A stretch of DNA of 64,000 nucleotides. It comes from Anaerolineae bacterium (lineage in GTDB: Bacteria; Chloroflexota; Anaerolineae; 4572-78; J111). Both the position numbers and the translations under genes were made by a program. Shown here piece by piece: positions 50,312-58,775 of this stretch. Numbering within the stretch: the stretch's first letter is position 1; every line of letters starts with the position of its first letter. The notes below the pieces were generated by a model, which had not been told where the DNA came from, made no database searches, and was given only the letters and a program-made list of their open reading frames with translations. The stretch lies in the NCBI GenBank assembly GCA_023382535.1, contig JAHDWA010000015.1, positions 136,413-200,412 on the forward strand, read 5' to 3'.

Positions 50312-50737
50312 ATGAGCTGGTTGCCTTATGCAGCGGTTACGGCTGTGACCCTGGCGGCGGCTGATGCTTTGGTCAAATTAGCTGCCGGGAAGCTCTCCAA
50401 CAGTGTGGCTATGCTGCTCTACGGAAGCTGCACCTTTCTGATTGGCCTGAGTTGGGTCCTGTGGCAGCGTACTCACGGCGTGCCCCAATACGCCCAACCC
50501 GCCGGTATCCTGGCCGCCCTGGGCGTGGGGATTGTCTTTAGCTTTGTCACCCTGGGCCTGTATGCCACGTTTGGGGCCGGCGCACCCATTTCGCTGGCTT
50601 CGCCGGCCATTCGGTTGGGCGGGCTGGTGCTCGTTAGTTTGGCCGGCCTGACTCTCTGGCACGAACCGCTGACCTGGCGCTACATTACCGGGATGCTGCT
50701 GGCCTGCGGCGGGATTTATTTGATCATTACCCGATAG
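50312..50737 (+). CDS. Small EamA/DMT-type membrane protein
   Basis: 141 residues with about four helices, half the size of a classical EamA transporter. It has the start ADALVKLAAGKLSNSVAML and the end LSLAGL-like LVSLAGLTLWHEPLTWRYITGMLLACGGIYLI typical of one EamA repeat. Such single-repeat proteins usually act as dimers. An AAGGGGAAAG site lies before the ATG. The substrate is unknown. Confidence 0.8.
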   Translation: MSWLPYAAVTAVTLAAADALVKLAAGKLSNSVAMLLYGSCTFLIGLSWVLWQRTHGVPQYAQPAGILAALGVGIVFSFVTLGLYATFGAGAPISLASPAIRLGGLVLVSLAGLTLWHEPLTWRYITGMLLACGGIYLIITR

Positions 50738-50815
50738 CTGGCGGGTAGCAGATAGCAAATCGCAGTACGTGGGTAAAGCTGGTGAAATTAACGGAATACG
50801 CACCACGCACCACGA
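50738..50815. repeat. STRR-like tract before the porphyrinogen oxidase gene
   Basis: GGTAGCAGATAGCAAATCGCAG units, then GGAATACGCACCACGCACCACG units. It leaves no clear ribosome binding site for the following gene. Confidence 0.6.
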
Positions 50816-50843
50816 TTCCAATTAGAGAAACTTTTCAGTATTT

Positions 50844-52280
50844 ATGTCTCACGTAACCATCATCGGCGGCGGGATAGCCGGATTGGCGACCGCCTATTAT
50901 TTGCAAAAGAAAAGCCTCGAGAGCGGCATCAAGGTTAATTATACTCTGGTTGAAAGCGCTGCCCGCTTTGGCGGCAAAATTACCACCGACCAGGTAGATG
51001 ATTTTGTCATCGAAGGCGGCCCCGACTCCTTTATTACCCAAAAGCCGTGGGGCACCCAACTGTGCCGGGAACTGGGCCTGGCCGACCGCCTCATCCCTAC
51101 CAACGACGAGCGCCGCAACATTTTTGTCCTGAGCAAAGGGAAACTTGTTCCCTTCCCCGGCGGCTACCGCCTGACCGTGCCCACCGAGTTCGTCCCCTTT
51201 GCCCTTTCGCCGCTCATTTCGCCGTTGGGCAAGCTGCGCATGGGGCTGGACCTGGTCATTCCCCCCCGCCGGGAGCAGAATGATGAAAGCCTGGCCGCTT
51301 TCATTCGCCGCCGCCTGGGGGCCGAAGCCCTGGACAAAATCGCCGGACCGGTCATGGCCGGCATCTACGTGGCCGACCCGGAACGGTTGAGTTTGCTCAG
51401 CACCTTCCCCATGTTTGCCGAAATGGAGCAAAAATACGGCAGCTTAATCAGGGCAATGCAAGCTGCTAAAAAACACCACCCCTCACCCAATGGCGCTCAC
51501 CAAAATTCCGGCGGTCGGCCTCAGGCTATGTTCACCAGTCTTCGCGGCGGTATGCAAGAATTGGTGGAGGCTTTGCTGGCCCGGCTTCAGGGCGATTTAC
51601 GCCCGGGCTGCCGGGTGGTCGGCCTGCATTATCTATCGCCCGGTTTTGAAATACTATTTGACTCACCCCAGGGCCAACCCCTCAAAACCGATGCCGTCGT
51701 TCTGGCCGCGCCTGCCTATACGGCGGCAAGCCTGGTCGAGTCCTTTGCGCCGCACCTGGCCGCGCTCTTGCAAAAAGTGCGTTACGTCTCCACGGCAACT
51801 ATTTCGTTAGGTTATCGCCGGGCCGACCTCCCGGCCCAATCTGATCTTAACGGCTTCGGCTTTATGGTTCCTAAGAGCGAAAACCGCCCGATTCTGGCCT
51901 GCACCTGGTCCTCGACCAAGTTTAATCATCGCGCCTCGGCCGATGATGTCCTGCTCCGGCTGTTTGTCGGCGGCGATCAGCGGGAGTACCTGGTTGAAGA
52001 TTGGGCGGACGAGGAGCTGCTGGCCCTGGCCCAGGCCGAGCTTGGGGCGATCATGGGCATTACGGCTCAACCGGTCGTCCGGCGCATCTTCCGCTGGCCC
52101 AAAGGCAACCCCCAGTATGATGTGGGTCACCTCGACCGGGTAGCTGAAATGGAGCAAGCCGCAGCTACTATCCCCGGGCTGTACCTCACCGGCAGCGCCT
52201 TTCGCGGCATTGGTTTGCCCGACTGCATCAAAAGCGCCGGTGCGACGGTTGAACGTTTAATATTGAACGTTAATTGTTGA
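50844..52280 (+). CDS. hemY: FAD-dependent protoporphyrinogen/coproporphyrinogen oxidase
   Basis: 478 residues. The FAD-binding GGGIAGLATAYYLQ is at 8-21; VESAARFGGKI, IEGGPDSFITQKPW and the C-terminal GLYLTGSAFRGIGLPDCIKSG-like segment are those of the HemY/HemG-type oxidase family. It oxidises a porphyrinogen to the porphyrin before iron insertion. The enzyme could use coproporphyrinogen III (CgoX-type) or protoporphyrinogen IX. It is the third heme gene of the region. A Ser/Pro/His-rich stretch (KHHPSPNGAHQNSGG) in the middle is a probable loop insertion. The ATG has no visible ribosome binding site. Confidence 0.92.
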   Translation: MSHVTIIGGGIAGLATAYYLQKKSLESGIKVNYTLVESAARFGGKITTDQVDDFVIEGGPDSFITQKPWGTQLCRELGLADRLIPTNDERRNIFVLSKGKLVPFPGGYRLTVPTEFVPFALSPLISPLGKLRMGLDLVIPPRREQNDESLAAFIRRRLGAEALDKIAGPVMAGIYVADPERLSLLSTFPMFAEMEQKYGSLIRAMQAAKKHHPSPNGAHQNSGGRPQAMFTSLRGGMQELVEALLARLQGDLRPGCRVVGLHYLSPGFEILFDSPQGQPLKTDAVVLAAPAYTAASLVESFAPHLAALLQKVRYVSTATISLGYRRADLPAQSDLNGFGFMVPKSENRPILACTWSSTKFNHRASADDVLLRLFVGGDQREYLVEDWADEELLALAQAELGAIMGITAQPVVRRIFRWPKGNPQYDVGHLDRVAEMEQAAATIPGLYLTGSAFRGIGLPDCIKSAGATVERLILNVNC

Positions 52281-52287
52281 ACAGTAC

Positions 52288-52316
52288 TTGACCTTCCATC
52301 TAACCTACAATAAAAT
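52288..52316 (+). promoter_or_regulatory. Predicted promoter of the FHA gene
   Basis: TTGACC (52288-52293), a 17-base spacer, then TAAAAT (52311-52316), 32 bases before the ATG. Confidence 0.55.
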
Positions 52317-52347
52317 AGGATTATGCCCCATGTTTTTGGAGGATTGC

Positions 52348-53292
52348 ATGATGTCTGCCGACGCCGATGTACTCTATTCAAGAAAGCCGTTTTTGTTGAC
52401 GCTTAAAGGCCTGGTGACGGTTCAATATTTGGATGGCCAGACACTGGAAGGTGAGATTGTGGCCCAGGACGATCTCAACATCTGGCTTAAAGTTGGCGAC
52501 GCCCCTTATCTGATATCGCGCAATCAAATCAGGTACATCAAGGGAGCGCCGGGCCAGCCAATTGAACCTGAAACCGGCCAGGAAGCGCCGGCAGCAGCCT
52601 CCCCCTCTCTGCTCGACACCTCGCCCGGGGCGTCTCAACCCGCCGAGGTTGAGCCCGCTGTCCCTGCCGCTCACTTTGTCGAAGAAATTCAAATTCCTCC
52701 CGTTGAGGAAGATACGGGAGGGACGATTATCATCCCAACGGGGATAACTTCGGCTCCTTGGAGTGTTGAACAAACTGAAATCCACGCCCCGGTGGATGAG
52801 ATTTCGGATGTCGGCACAACCCTGATTCTGGCTCCCGGAGCCGAGACGCCCTCCGAATTGGAAGAGGCCCAGCTCTCCCAGGATGCGGATACCTCTTCTG
52901 CCAGCCTGGGTGAAACCGAGCTGCTGCCCCCCTTGGAAGAGGACAGTGATGCCACTTTTGTCTTGCGTCAAAAGGATATGGACGAAATTTCTGCCCACCT
53001 GATCTGCACTACCGGCCCGCACGCGGGTGAGGTTTTAAAACTCAAGCCGGGCATCACGACCATTGGCCGGGCCACCGACAATGCTCTACCCCTGTCCAAG
53101 GATAAGGAAGTTTCGCGCCGCCATGCGCTTATTGTTTATGAAGCCAACAACTTTGTTTTGCAGGATCAAAACAGCCTCAACGGCACCTTTGTCAATGACC
53201 AGTTGATCAAAGAACCGCGCCCCCTCCAGGATGGCGACATCCTCCTTATTGGCGTTACGACTTTAAAATTTCAAGAAAGCTCAAAAAAATAA
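52348..53292 (+). CDS. FHA-domain protein with Sm-like N-terminus
   Basis: About 314 residues. A GGAGG site lies five bases before ATG 52348. The N-terminal 70 residues (FLLTLKGLVTVQYLDGQTLEGEIVAQDD) resemble a small Sm/LSm-like barrel, though this is uncertain. An acidic, Pro/Glu-rich linker of about 140 residues follows. The C-terminal FHA domain has GITTIGRATDNALPL (from about 235), SRRHALI and QNSLNGTFVND. FHA domains bind phosphothreonine, so the protein is likely a partner of a Ser/Thr kinase, which is not in this window. A strong terminator follows. Confidence 0.85.
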   Translation: MMSADADVLYSRKPFLLTLKGLVTVQYLDGQTLEGEIVAQDDLNIWLKVGDAPYLISRNQIRYIKGAPGQPIEPETGQEAPAAASPSLLDTSPGASQPAEVEPAVPAAHFVEEIQIPPVEEDTGGTIIIPTGITSAPWSVEQTEIHAPVDEISDVGTTLILAPGAETPSELEEAQLSQDADTSSASLGETELLPPLEEDSDATFVLRQKDMDEISAHLICTTGPHAGEVLKLKPGITTIGRATDNALPLSKDKEVSRRHALIVYEANNFVLQDQNSLNGTFVNDQLIKEPRPLQDGDILLIGVTTLKFQESSKK

Positions 53293-53355
53293 CAGGGGGT
53301 TGCCTTTGGCCCTACCCAGTGCAAAGGTCATTCTGAATTACGGTGGATTTATAGC

Positions 53356-53385
53356 AGAGCCAGGATTTACATCCTGGCTCTTTTT
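53356..53385 (+). terminator. Rho-independent terminator of the FHA gene
   Basis: AGAGCCAGGAT (53356-53366) pairs with ATCCTGGCTCT (53371-53381) and is followed by TTTT. Confidence 0.9.
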
Positions 53386-53788
53386 ATTTATAAAGATGGA
53401 GAGACCTCACGCGGTGTGAGCGCGGTTTTTCCGAGTGTGAACAACATAATCAGGGCAATCTCCGTACTAATACGGAGATTGCCCTCATAGGTTTCGCCGG
53501 GAAAACATGGGTGCTATTATCGTTGCTAAATGTTACACCAGACGCTAAAGTAAAAACCGGCAAGATTGGGACTTATTACCCCGTTGTCTTTGAGGTAAAG
53601 TTCGATTAAACTGGTCACGGTTGTTGCCTAAATTATCATAGTTTAACGTTCATTTGTAACGTTAAACAAGTGCACTTTAACAGTTTTTACCTGCGTTTTG
53701 GGTCGTTTGACAAAGCTGGAGAACGTAGAACGGAATTTTTCTACTTAACCCGTTTTACATGTATCTCTCCGCTCCCGCTTCGTGTTTG
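53386..53788. other. Gene-free A/T-rich stretch with several perfect palindromes
   Basis: No coding region is seen. It holds a perfect 15-base hairpin (53452-53485) and a perfect 10-base palindrome (53641-53667, GTTTAACGTT/AACGTTAAAC around seven bases). TTGACA at 53708-53713 has no matching -10. The stretch is less G+C-rich than its surroundings and may be the regulatory region of the exported-protein genes that follow. Confidence 0.5.
53452..53485. repeat. Perfect 15-base hairpin
   Basis: AGGGCAATCTCCGTA and TACGGAGATTGCCCT are exact inverted arms around CTAA. No T run follows, so it is not a standard terminator. Confidence 0.8.
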
Positions 53789-53850
53789 ACGCCCTCTGTG
53801 TTTGTATTCCTTCGACCGGATACAAAGCGCGCAGGGGGCGTTTTTGTTTT
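53789..53850 (+). terminator. Long hairpin with T tail upstream of the first cohesin-dockerin gene
   Basis: CGCCCTCTG (53790-53798) pairs with CAGGGGGCG (53832-53840), and TTTGTAT (53801-53807) with ATACAAA (53820-53826); TTTTTGTTTT follows. No gene ends just upstream, so it may be the attenuator of a leader RNA or the end of a small RNA. Confidence 0.6.
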
Positions 53851-54016
53851 CTGGGAACTTGTCAAACAAGTACAAAACGTCAATTACCACCAACAAGATA
53901 ATATGAATACATACCCATCCAGAGCTAGAAGTCCTCCTGAATTCTTGATAAAACTGTTAGAGAAACCAGACCTTACAAGAATATTGATCTTATTTGGAGA
54001 ACTTAGGAGGATAGTT

Positions 54017-55579
54017 ATGAACAGGATACTCAGTATAAAGTGGCCAACACTGATTGTAGTTTTACTCTTACTCGCTGGGCTGTCATCGGGGATGGCCTAC
54101 GCCGACGTGGCAGGCAAAAATTCAGTTGAGACAATGTTCAGCTCCAATAACGCTGATCTAATCCTTCCTTGCCTGTACACCGTTCCTTTTAGCTCAGCCA
54201 ATAACGATGCAGCTTTAATCTCACAAGATTCGGCCAGCGAGACCACCGTCTTCTCCTCAGCAATCACCCCTACCGCCACGATTGACCTGGTGATGAACGG
54301 GCCGGCGGCTGTGGCGGCGGGTGAAACCTTCAGCGTAGAGGTAGTGGCCCAGAATGTGCCCGATCCCGGCCTGTACGGGGTGCAGTTTGAAATCAATTTT
54401 ATCCCGGCGCTGATTACCCTTAATAACCCGCAGCCCAACCCCGACTTATCCTTTGTGGTTCGCAACGAGGTTGACAATACCCTCGGCAAGCTTAGACTGG
54501 TCGCCAGCCGTCAGGGTAATGTACCCGGCTTGACCGGCGATGTTACCTTGCTGACTTTTGACGCCACAGCGGGTAATATCCCCTGCCTGCCGACGTTGAC
54601 CTTCAGTAATGTGAAAATTGGGGACTCTCAGGCCCAACCTTTCAACGTAATCCCGCATAATTACACAATTTCTATCGGTCTCACGCCGACACCAACCCCC
54701 GTTACCCCGACTCCGGAAACACCGACGGCTACACCTGAGACACCCACAGCCACACCCGAAACCCCCACCGTCACCCCGGAAACACCGACGGCTACGCCTG
54801 AGACGCCGACCGTGACTCCGGAAACGCCCACGGTCACTCCGGAAACACCAACGGCTACGCCTGAGACGCCGACGGCTACGCCCGAGACCCCAACTGCAAC
54901 ACCTGAGACGCCGACAGCTACACCAGAAACGCCCACGGCGACTCCCGAAACACCGACGGTTACACCCGAAACGCCGACAGCTACGCCGGAAACGCCCACA
55001 GCCACCCCTGAAACGCCGACGGCTACACCTGAGACGCCGACAGCCACGCCGGAAACACCAACGGCAACCCCTGAAACGCCGACGGCTACGCCCGAGACCC
55101 CGACCCCTACACCTGAGACGCCTACTCCCACCCCCACCACGGCCACCGTCTCCGGTCAGGTCATTCTCAGTGGTCAGGCTAACAGCGATTGGTCCGGCGC
55201 TACCGTTCAACTGGATAACAGCGCTGTCTTTAGCGCCACAACCGACACCGGCGGCAATTTCAGCATTCTCGACGTGCCGGCAGGGGCTTACACCACCCTC
55301 ACCGCCGATGCCTCTGGCTACCTTCCGGCGGTCTGTAACTCCCCCACGATCACCGCGCCGCTCACCACTTTGGCGGGTGTCACCCTCCTCAGTGGCGATA
55401 TCAATGACGACGGGGTCGTCAACATCGAAGATGCTACGGCGGTCGGAGTCAGTTTCGGCGCAACCGGTTCTGGCCTGGCAGAAGACGTCAATCGGGATGG
55501 TGAGGTGGACATTTTCGACATCATCCTGGTCAGCGTGAACTTTGGACAAGGATCGCAGACCTGGGTTTGCTTACCCTAG
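54017..55579 (+). CDS. Exported cohesin-dockerin protein A
   Basis: 520 residues. AGGAGG lies six bases before ATG 54017, so the longer open frame from 53759 is not used. Order: signal peptide (IKWPTLIVVLLLLAGLSSGMAYA); a short spacer; a cohesin-like beta-sandwich at about 87-220 (IDLVMNGPAAVAAGETF, LRLVASRQGNVPGL); a linker with 20 TPETPT heptads (about 222-374); a carboxypeptidase-regulatory-like domain (about 375-456); and a C-terminal dockerin-like pair of calcium loops (GDINDDGVVNIEDA, EDVNRDGEVDIFDI). The protein ends WVCLP. Cohesin and dockerin on one chain is unusual. The next gene is a paralogue with the same C-terminal half. Confidence 0.82.
   Translation: MNRILSIKWPTLIVVLLLLAGLSSGMAYADVAGKNSVETMFSSNNADLILPCLYTVPFSSANNDAALISQDSASETTVFSSAITPTATIDLVMNGPAAVAAGETFSVEVVAQNVPDPGLYGVQFEINFIPALITLNNPQPNPDLSFVVRNEVDNTLGKLRLVASRQGNVPGLTGDVTLLTFDATAGNIPCLPTLTFSNVKIGDSQAQPFNVIPHNYTISIGLTPTPTPVTPTPETPTATPETPTATPETPTVTPETPTATPETPTVTPETPTVTPETPTATPETPTATPETPTATPETPTATPETPTATPETPTVTPETPTATPETPTATPETPTATPETPTATPETPTATPETPTATPETPTPTPETPTPTPTTATVSGQVILSGQANSDWSGATVQLDNSAVFSATTDTGGNFSILDVPAGAYTTLTADASGYLPAVCNSPTITAPLTTLAGVTLLSGDINDDGVVNIEDATAVGVSFGATGSGLAEDVNRDGEVDIFDIILVSVNFGQGSQTWVCLP
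54700..55130 (+). repeat. 21-base tandem repeat coding for TPETPTA heptads
   Basis: Twenty copies of a 21-base unit, with position 1 alternating among Ala, Val and Pro. Codon third positions vary freely between copies while the peptide is kept. Confidence 0.9.
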
Positions 55580-55606
55580 TCGCCTTCGCCCAATGAATTA
55601 AAGAAA

Positions 55607-55639
55607 AAGACCTCCTCACTTTTTCAGTGGGGAGGTCTT
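55607..55639. terminator. Hairpin between the two cohesin-dockerin genes
   Basis: AAGACCTCCTCACT pairs with AGTGGGGAGGTCTT (one G-T pair) over a short T loop. The downstream T run is weak, so part of the transcript may read through into gene B. Confidence 0.6.
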
Positions 55640-55665
55640 AACAACTCATATTCAGGAGGGCAGCA

Positions 55666-58554
55666 ATGGAAAGATTTTTTTTACAAAAATGGGCAGTAGT
55701 GGTTATAAGTCTGCTGCTGTTGGTAGGAGTATCATCTGGCCTGGTTTACGCCCAAGCGGGCCAGGGGACACTCACCGTCAACGCCTGCACCGACCAGAAC
55801 GCCGATGGAGAGTGTAATGATTCTGTAGATGGACCCGCGCCCGCCGAGGTAGAAGCCTGTCTGAACGATGACACCAACTGCCAGCCGGTCCCGGCTACCT
55901 TCACCGGCCTGGCCCCGGCCACTTATACGGCTTTTCTCCGCTTCGCCGGAGCCAGCCAGGGCTATTACCCGACCACCGGCCGCGTCTCTCTTGACTTAGC
56001 CGACGGCGCCCAGGAGACGATCACCCTCGGCGCCGTCTACCCCATTCACCCCAAAGGCTTGGCCGTCCACGAACAACTGAACAAAGTCTACGTCGCCTTT
56101 CAAGGGCCTCTGGTCATCTCCGGCACCCAGCGCGTTAAGCCCCATCCCTTTGTCGCGGTGATTGACGGCAACACCGACGAAGTGCTCTACACCATCCCCG
56201 GCGGGCCGGACGGCCTGGTTGATTCCGGTCCCCATACGCCGACCTCTGCTGGAATTGGCCGCGGGCCTTGGGGAGTGGCCGTCTCCGGCAACGGCCAATT
56301 TGTCTATGTCGGCTCTTTTGAAGATGGTCTGGTTACTTATATTAACCCCATCTCCGATACCGCCATCACCAACCACTTTGCCGGTTCGAGTTTCATGCCC
56401 ACAGCGCCGCTGGTCAACCCGGTCACGGGCCTGGTTCATTTCCCTGACTACGAGCAAGGCAACATGCTCATTCTCAGCACCGATCCGGGCAATCCCCAGG
56501 TCGCCCTCCCCTTCGTTGAAAATCCGCCTGTCGCCTTCAGTCCATTAGAGATAGCCATTGCCAGTGTCCCGGGTAGTTACAACTTCATCACCTTGCGTGA
56601 TGCCATCCAGCCCAACCCCTTTAAGTTTGTGGGCCTACCCAGTGTCGCTCCCTTCAACCTCACCTTCCATGACATCAATTTGCCCGGCGGTGGGACCGGC
56701 ACACCCCTGGCCATTGGGCTTTGGCAAGATACGGGGCAGAATCGTCTCTTCATGACCTACGCGGACGACCCTCGCGATGACCCCATCCCACCGATCTACG
56801 CCAACCCGGACAAGCTGCTGTTTTACGATTTTGATCCAAGCAACCCTACCTCCGTCACTCTGGCCGGACAAACCGACTTGGGGCGCGACTATGCCGAGGT
56901 TGGGCTGGTTTACAATCCAGCCGCCAGCCACATGCTGGGAACCTACGCCGGTTTTGCCTACGACGATAGAGAGGGCGATATCGCTGCCTGCGACAGCGCT
57001 GAACGCGGGGGTATCTACCTGGCCGATTTCGACGGTAATGTGTCAGACGGCCCGCTCCCCAGCCTCGTCGTGGGTAACCCACCCCTGGTTAGCGGAAATC
57101 TGCAATGGAAAAATCCGTTTGAGATAGCCATCAACCCCAATAATGGCAAAGTCTACGTGACGGATCGCTGCTGGAATGAGTTTCCCGAAGGCGACCAGCC
57201 CGTCGGCGGGGCCGTCATGATTTTCCAGGACACTCCCTCCGGACCAACGCCCACCCCCACCATCACGCCAACAGTCACCGTTACCACGACCCCCACCGTC
57301 ACCACGACCCCCACGGTGACAGTCACGACTACACCGACGGTGACGACCACGCCGACCGTCACCACCACGCCCACCGTCACCACGACCCCGACAGTGACGA
57401 CCACGCCCATCGCCACCCCCACCCCGACACCTGCGGTAACGACTACGCCGCAGCCGGGTCAAATTAATCTGATTATGAATGGCCCTGCGGCTGTGGGTAC
57501 AGGCGAAACCTTCAGCGTGGAGGTAGTGGCCCAAAATGTGCCCGATCCCGGCCTGTTTGGGGCACAGTTTGAAATCAACTTCGACCCATCACTGCTTTCA
57601 CTCACCAACCTTCAGCCCCATCCCGACCTGTCTTTTGTGGTCAGGAATGAGGTTGATAATACGCTTGGCAAACTCAGGCTGGTCGCCAGCCGGCAGGGTA
57701 ACGTGCCCGGCTTGAGCGGCAACGTTGTCCTGCTGACCTTTGAAGCGACGGCGGCTAACACACCGGGGATCGCCACTTTGACCTTTGAAAACGAGAAAAT
57801 TGGCAACCCCCAGGCCCAAGCCTTCACCATCGTCAGCCAGAACTACACCGTCGCGATTGGCGGAACTCCAACACCGACCCCGGTGACACCCACAGCGACG
57901 CCGGAGACACCCACGGCTACGCCGGAAACCCCAACGGTGACACCTGGGACACCAACAGCCACACCTGAAACCCCAACTTCAACGCCTGAAACGCCAACAA
58001 CGACGCCGGAAACACCGACCGTGACCCCGGAAACTCCAACACCCACACCTGGGACGCCCACGGCGACACCTGGAACTCCCACCCCGACCCCAGGAACGCC
58101 GACCCCTTCACCGACTACAGCCGTTGTTTCTGGTCAGGTAGCCTTAGAAGCGCGCGTCAGCGGCAATTGGGCCGGAGCGACTGTCACCGTGAACGACAGC
58201 AGTCAAAACGATACGACGGATGCTGATGGCAGCTTCTCTATCGCGGACGTCACCACCGGCGGGCACAGTTCCATCACCGCCGACGCGCCGGGCTTCCTGC
58301 CGGCAGTCTGTACAGCCCCCCTGGTAACCGCGCCGGAAACAATCCTGGCCCCAGTCAGTCTATTGAATGGCGACCTCAACGACGATGGGACCATCAATAT
58401 CACCGACGCCACCACCGTGGGGGTTAGTTTCGGCCTGACCAGCCCCGGTCTGCCGGCCGACCTCAACCAGGACGGGCTGGTTGACATTCTCGATATCATC
58501 ATCGTCAGCCGGAACTTTGGGCAGAGCGCGCAAGTTTGGGCTTGTCTGCCTTAA
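55666..58554 (+). CDS. Exported cohesin-dockerin protein B with beta-propeller
   Basis: 962 residues. AGGAGGG lies before the ATG. Order: signal peptide (VVVISLLLLVGVSSGLVYA); an SdrD/Cna-B-like segment (about 33-125, with NACTDQNADGECNDSVDG); a YVTN-type propeller (about 126-520: HPKGLAVHEQLNKVYVAF, GRGPWGVAVSGNGQFVYVGSF); a TPTVTT linker (about 525-596); a cohesin-like domain (about 599-731) nearly the same as in protein A; a TPETP linker (733-817); a regulatory-like domain (818-900); and two dockerin loops (GDLNDDGTINITDA, ADLNQDGLVDILDI). It ends VWACLP. The propeller probably binds a ligand while the rest mediates assembly at the surface. Confidence 0.82.
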   Translation: MERFFLQKWAVVVISLLLLVGVSSGLVYAQAGQGTLTVNACTDQNADGECNDSVDGPAPAEVEACLNDDTNCQPVPATFTGLAPATYTAFLRFAGASQGYYPTTGRVSLDLADGAQETITLGAVYPIHPKGLAVHEQLNKVYVAFQGPLVISGTQRVKPHPFVAVIDGNTDEVLYTIPGGPDGLVDSGPHTPTSAGIGRGPWGVAVSGNGQFVYVGSFEDGLVTYINPISDTAITNHFAGSSFMPTAPLVNPVTGLVHFPDYEQGNMLILSTDPGNPQVALPFVENPPVAFSPLEIAIASVPGSYNFITLRDAIQPNPFKFVGLPSVAPFNLTFHDINLPGGGTGTPLAIGLWQDTGQNRLFMTYADDPRDDPIPPIYANPDKLLFYDFDPSNPTSVTLAGQTDLGRDYAEVGLVYNPAASHMLGTYAGFAYDDREGDIAACDSAERGGIYLADFDGNVSDGPLPSLVVGNPPLVSGNLQWKNPFEIAINPNNGKVYVTDRCWNEFPEGDQPVGGAVMIFQDTPSGPTPTPTITPTVTVTTTPTVTTTPTVTVTTTPTVTTTPTVTTTPTVTTTPTVTTTPIATPTPTPAVTTTPQPGQINLIMNGPAAVGTGETFSVEVVAQNVPDPGLFGAQFEINFDPSLLSLTNLQPHPDLSFVVRNEVDNTLGKLRLVASRQGNVPGLSGNVVLLTFEATAANTPGIATLTFENEKIGNPQAQAFTIVSQNYTVAIGGTPTPTPVTPTATPETPTATPETPTVTPGTPTATPETPTSTPETPTTTPETPTVTPETPTPTPGTPTATPGTPTPTPGTPTPSPTTAVVSGQVALEARVSGNWAGATVTVNDSSQNDTTDADGSFSIADVTTGGHSSITADAPGFLPAVCTAPLVTAPETILAPVSLLNGDLNDDGTINITDATTVGVSFGLTSPGLPADLNQDGLVDILDIIIVSRNFGQSAQVWACLP

Positions 58555-58582
58555 CCTCTCGCCAGCCCCGCTGAATTAAACG

Positions 58583-58619
58583 AAATACCCCGGCGCACCC
58601 TCAGCGCCGGGGTATTTTT
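58583..58619 (+). terminator. Strong terminator after cohesin-dockerin gene B
   Basis: AATACCCCGGCGC (58584-58596) pairs with GCGCCGGGGTATT (58604-58616), followed by TTT. Confidence 0.92.
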
Positions 58620-58638
58620 GTTCCAGTACTTTACATAA

Positions 58639-58667
58639 TTGACTTGTTCCCGATTTTATGGTAAGCT
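58639..58667 (+). promoter_or_regulatory. Possible promoter of the PPC-like protein gene
   Basis: TTGACT (58639-58644), a 17-base spacer, then TAAGCT (58662-58667). The -10 is poor. Confidence 0.35.
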
Positions 58668-58775
58668 GTAGGGAGTGGATTATCTCTGAGGATGGCTTTG
58701 CCTGTCCTGCCTTTTTGTTTTGCCTCGCCCCGCGCCGTTTTGCTTCGCCGCCCTCTATAGCTTTGGAGGTTTGAT

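Noticed and set aside
53386..53788. Known riboswitch (cobalamin or cyclic-di-GMP type)
   Set aside because: The conserved cores of these classes are not seen; only generic hairpins are present.
53759..54016. N-terminal extension of cohesin-dockerin protein A
   Set aside because: It runs through a terminator-like hairpin and puts the signal peptide far inside; ATG 54017 has an AGGAGG site.
54700..55130. CRISPR-like regular repeat
   Set aside because: The 21-base units have no spacers, are in frame and code for the TPETPTA linker.
54446..55549. Minus-strand frames of 367 and 161 codons opposite the TPETPT repeat
   Set aside because: Their periodic sequence (VGVSGVA and similar) is only the complement of the heptad repeat.
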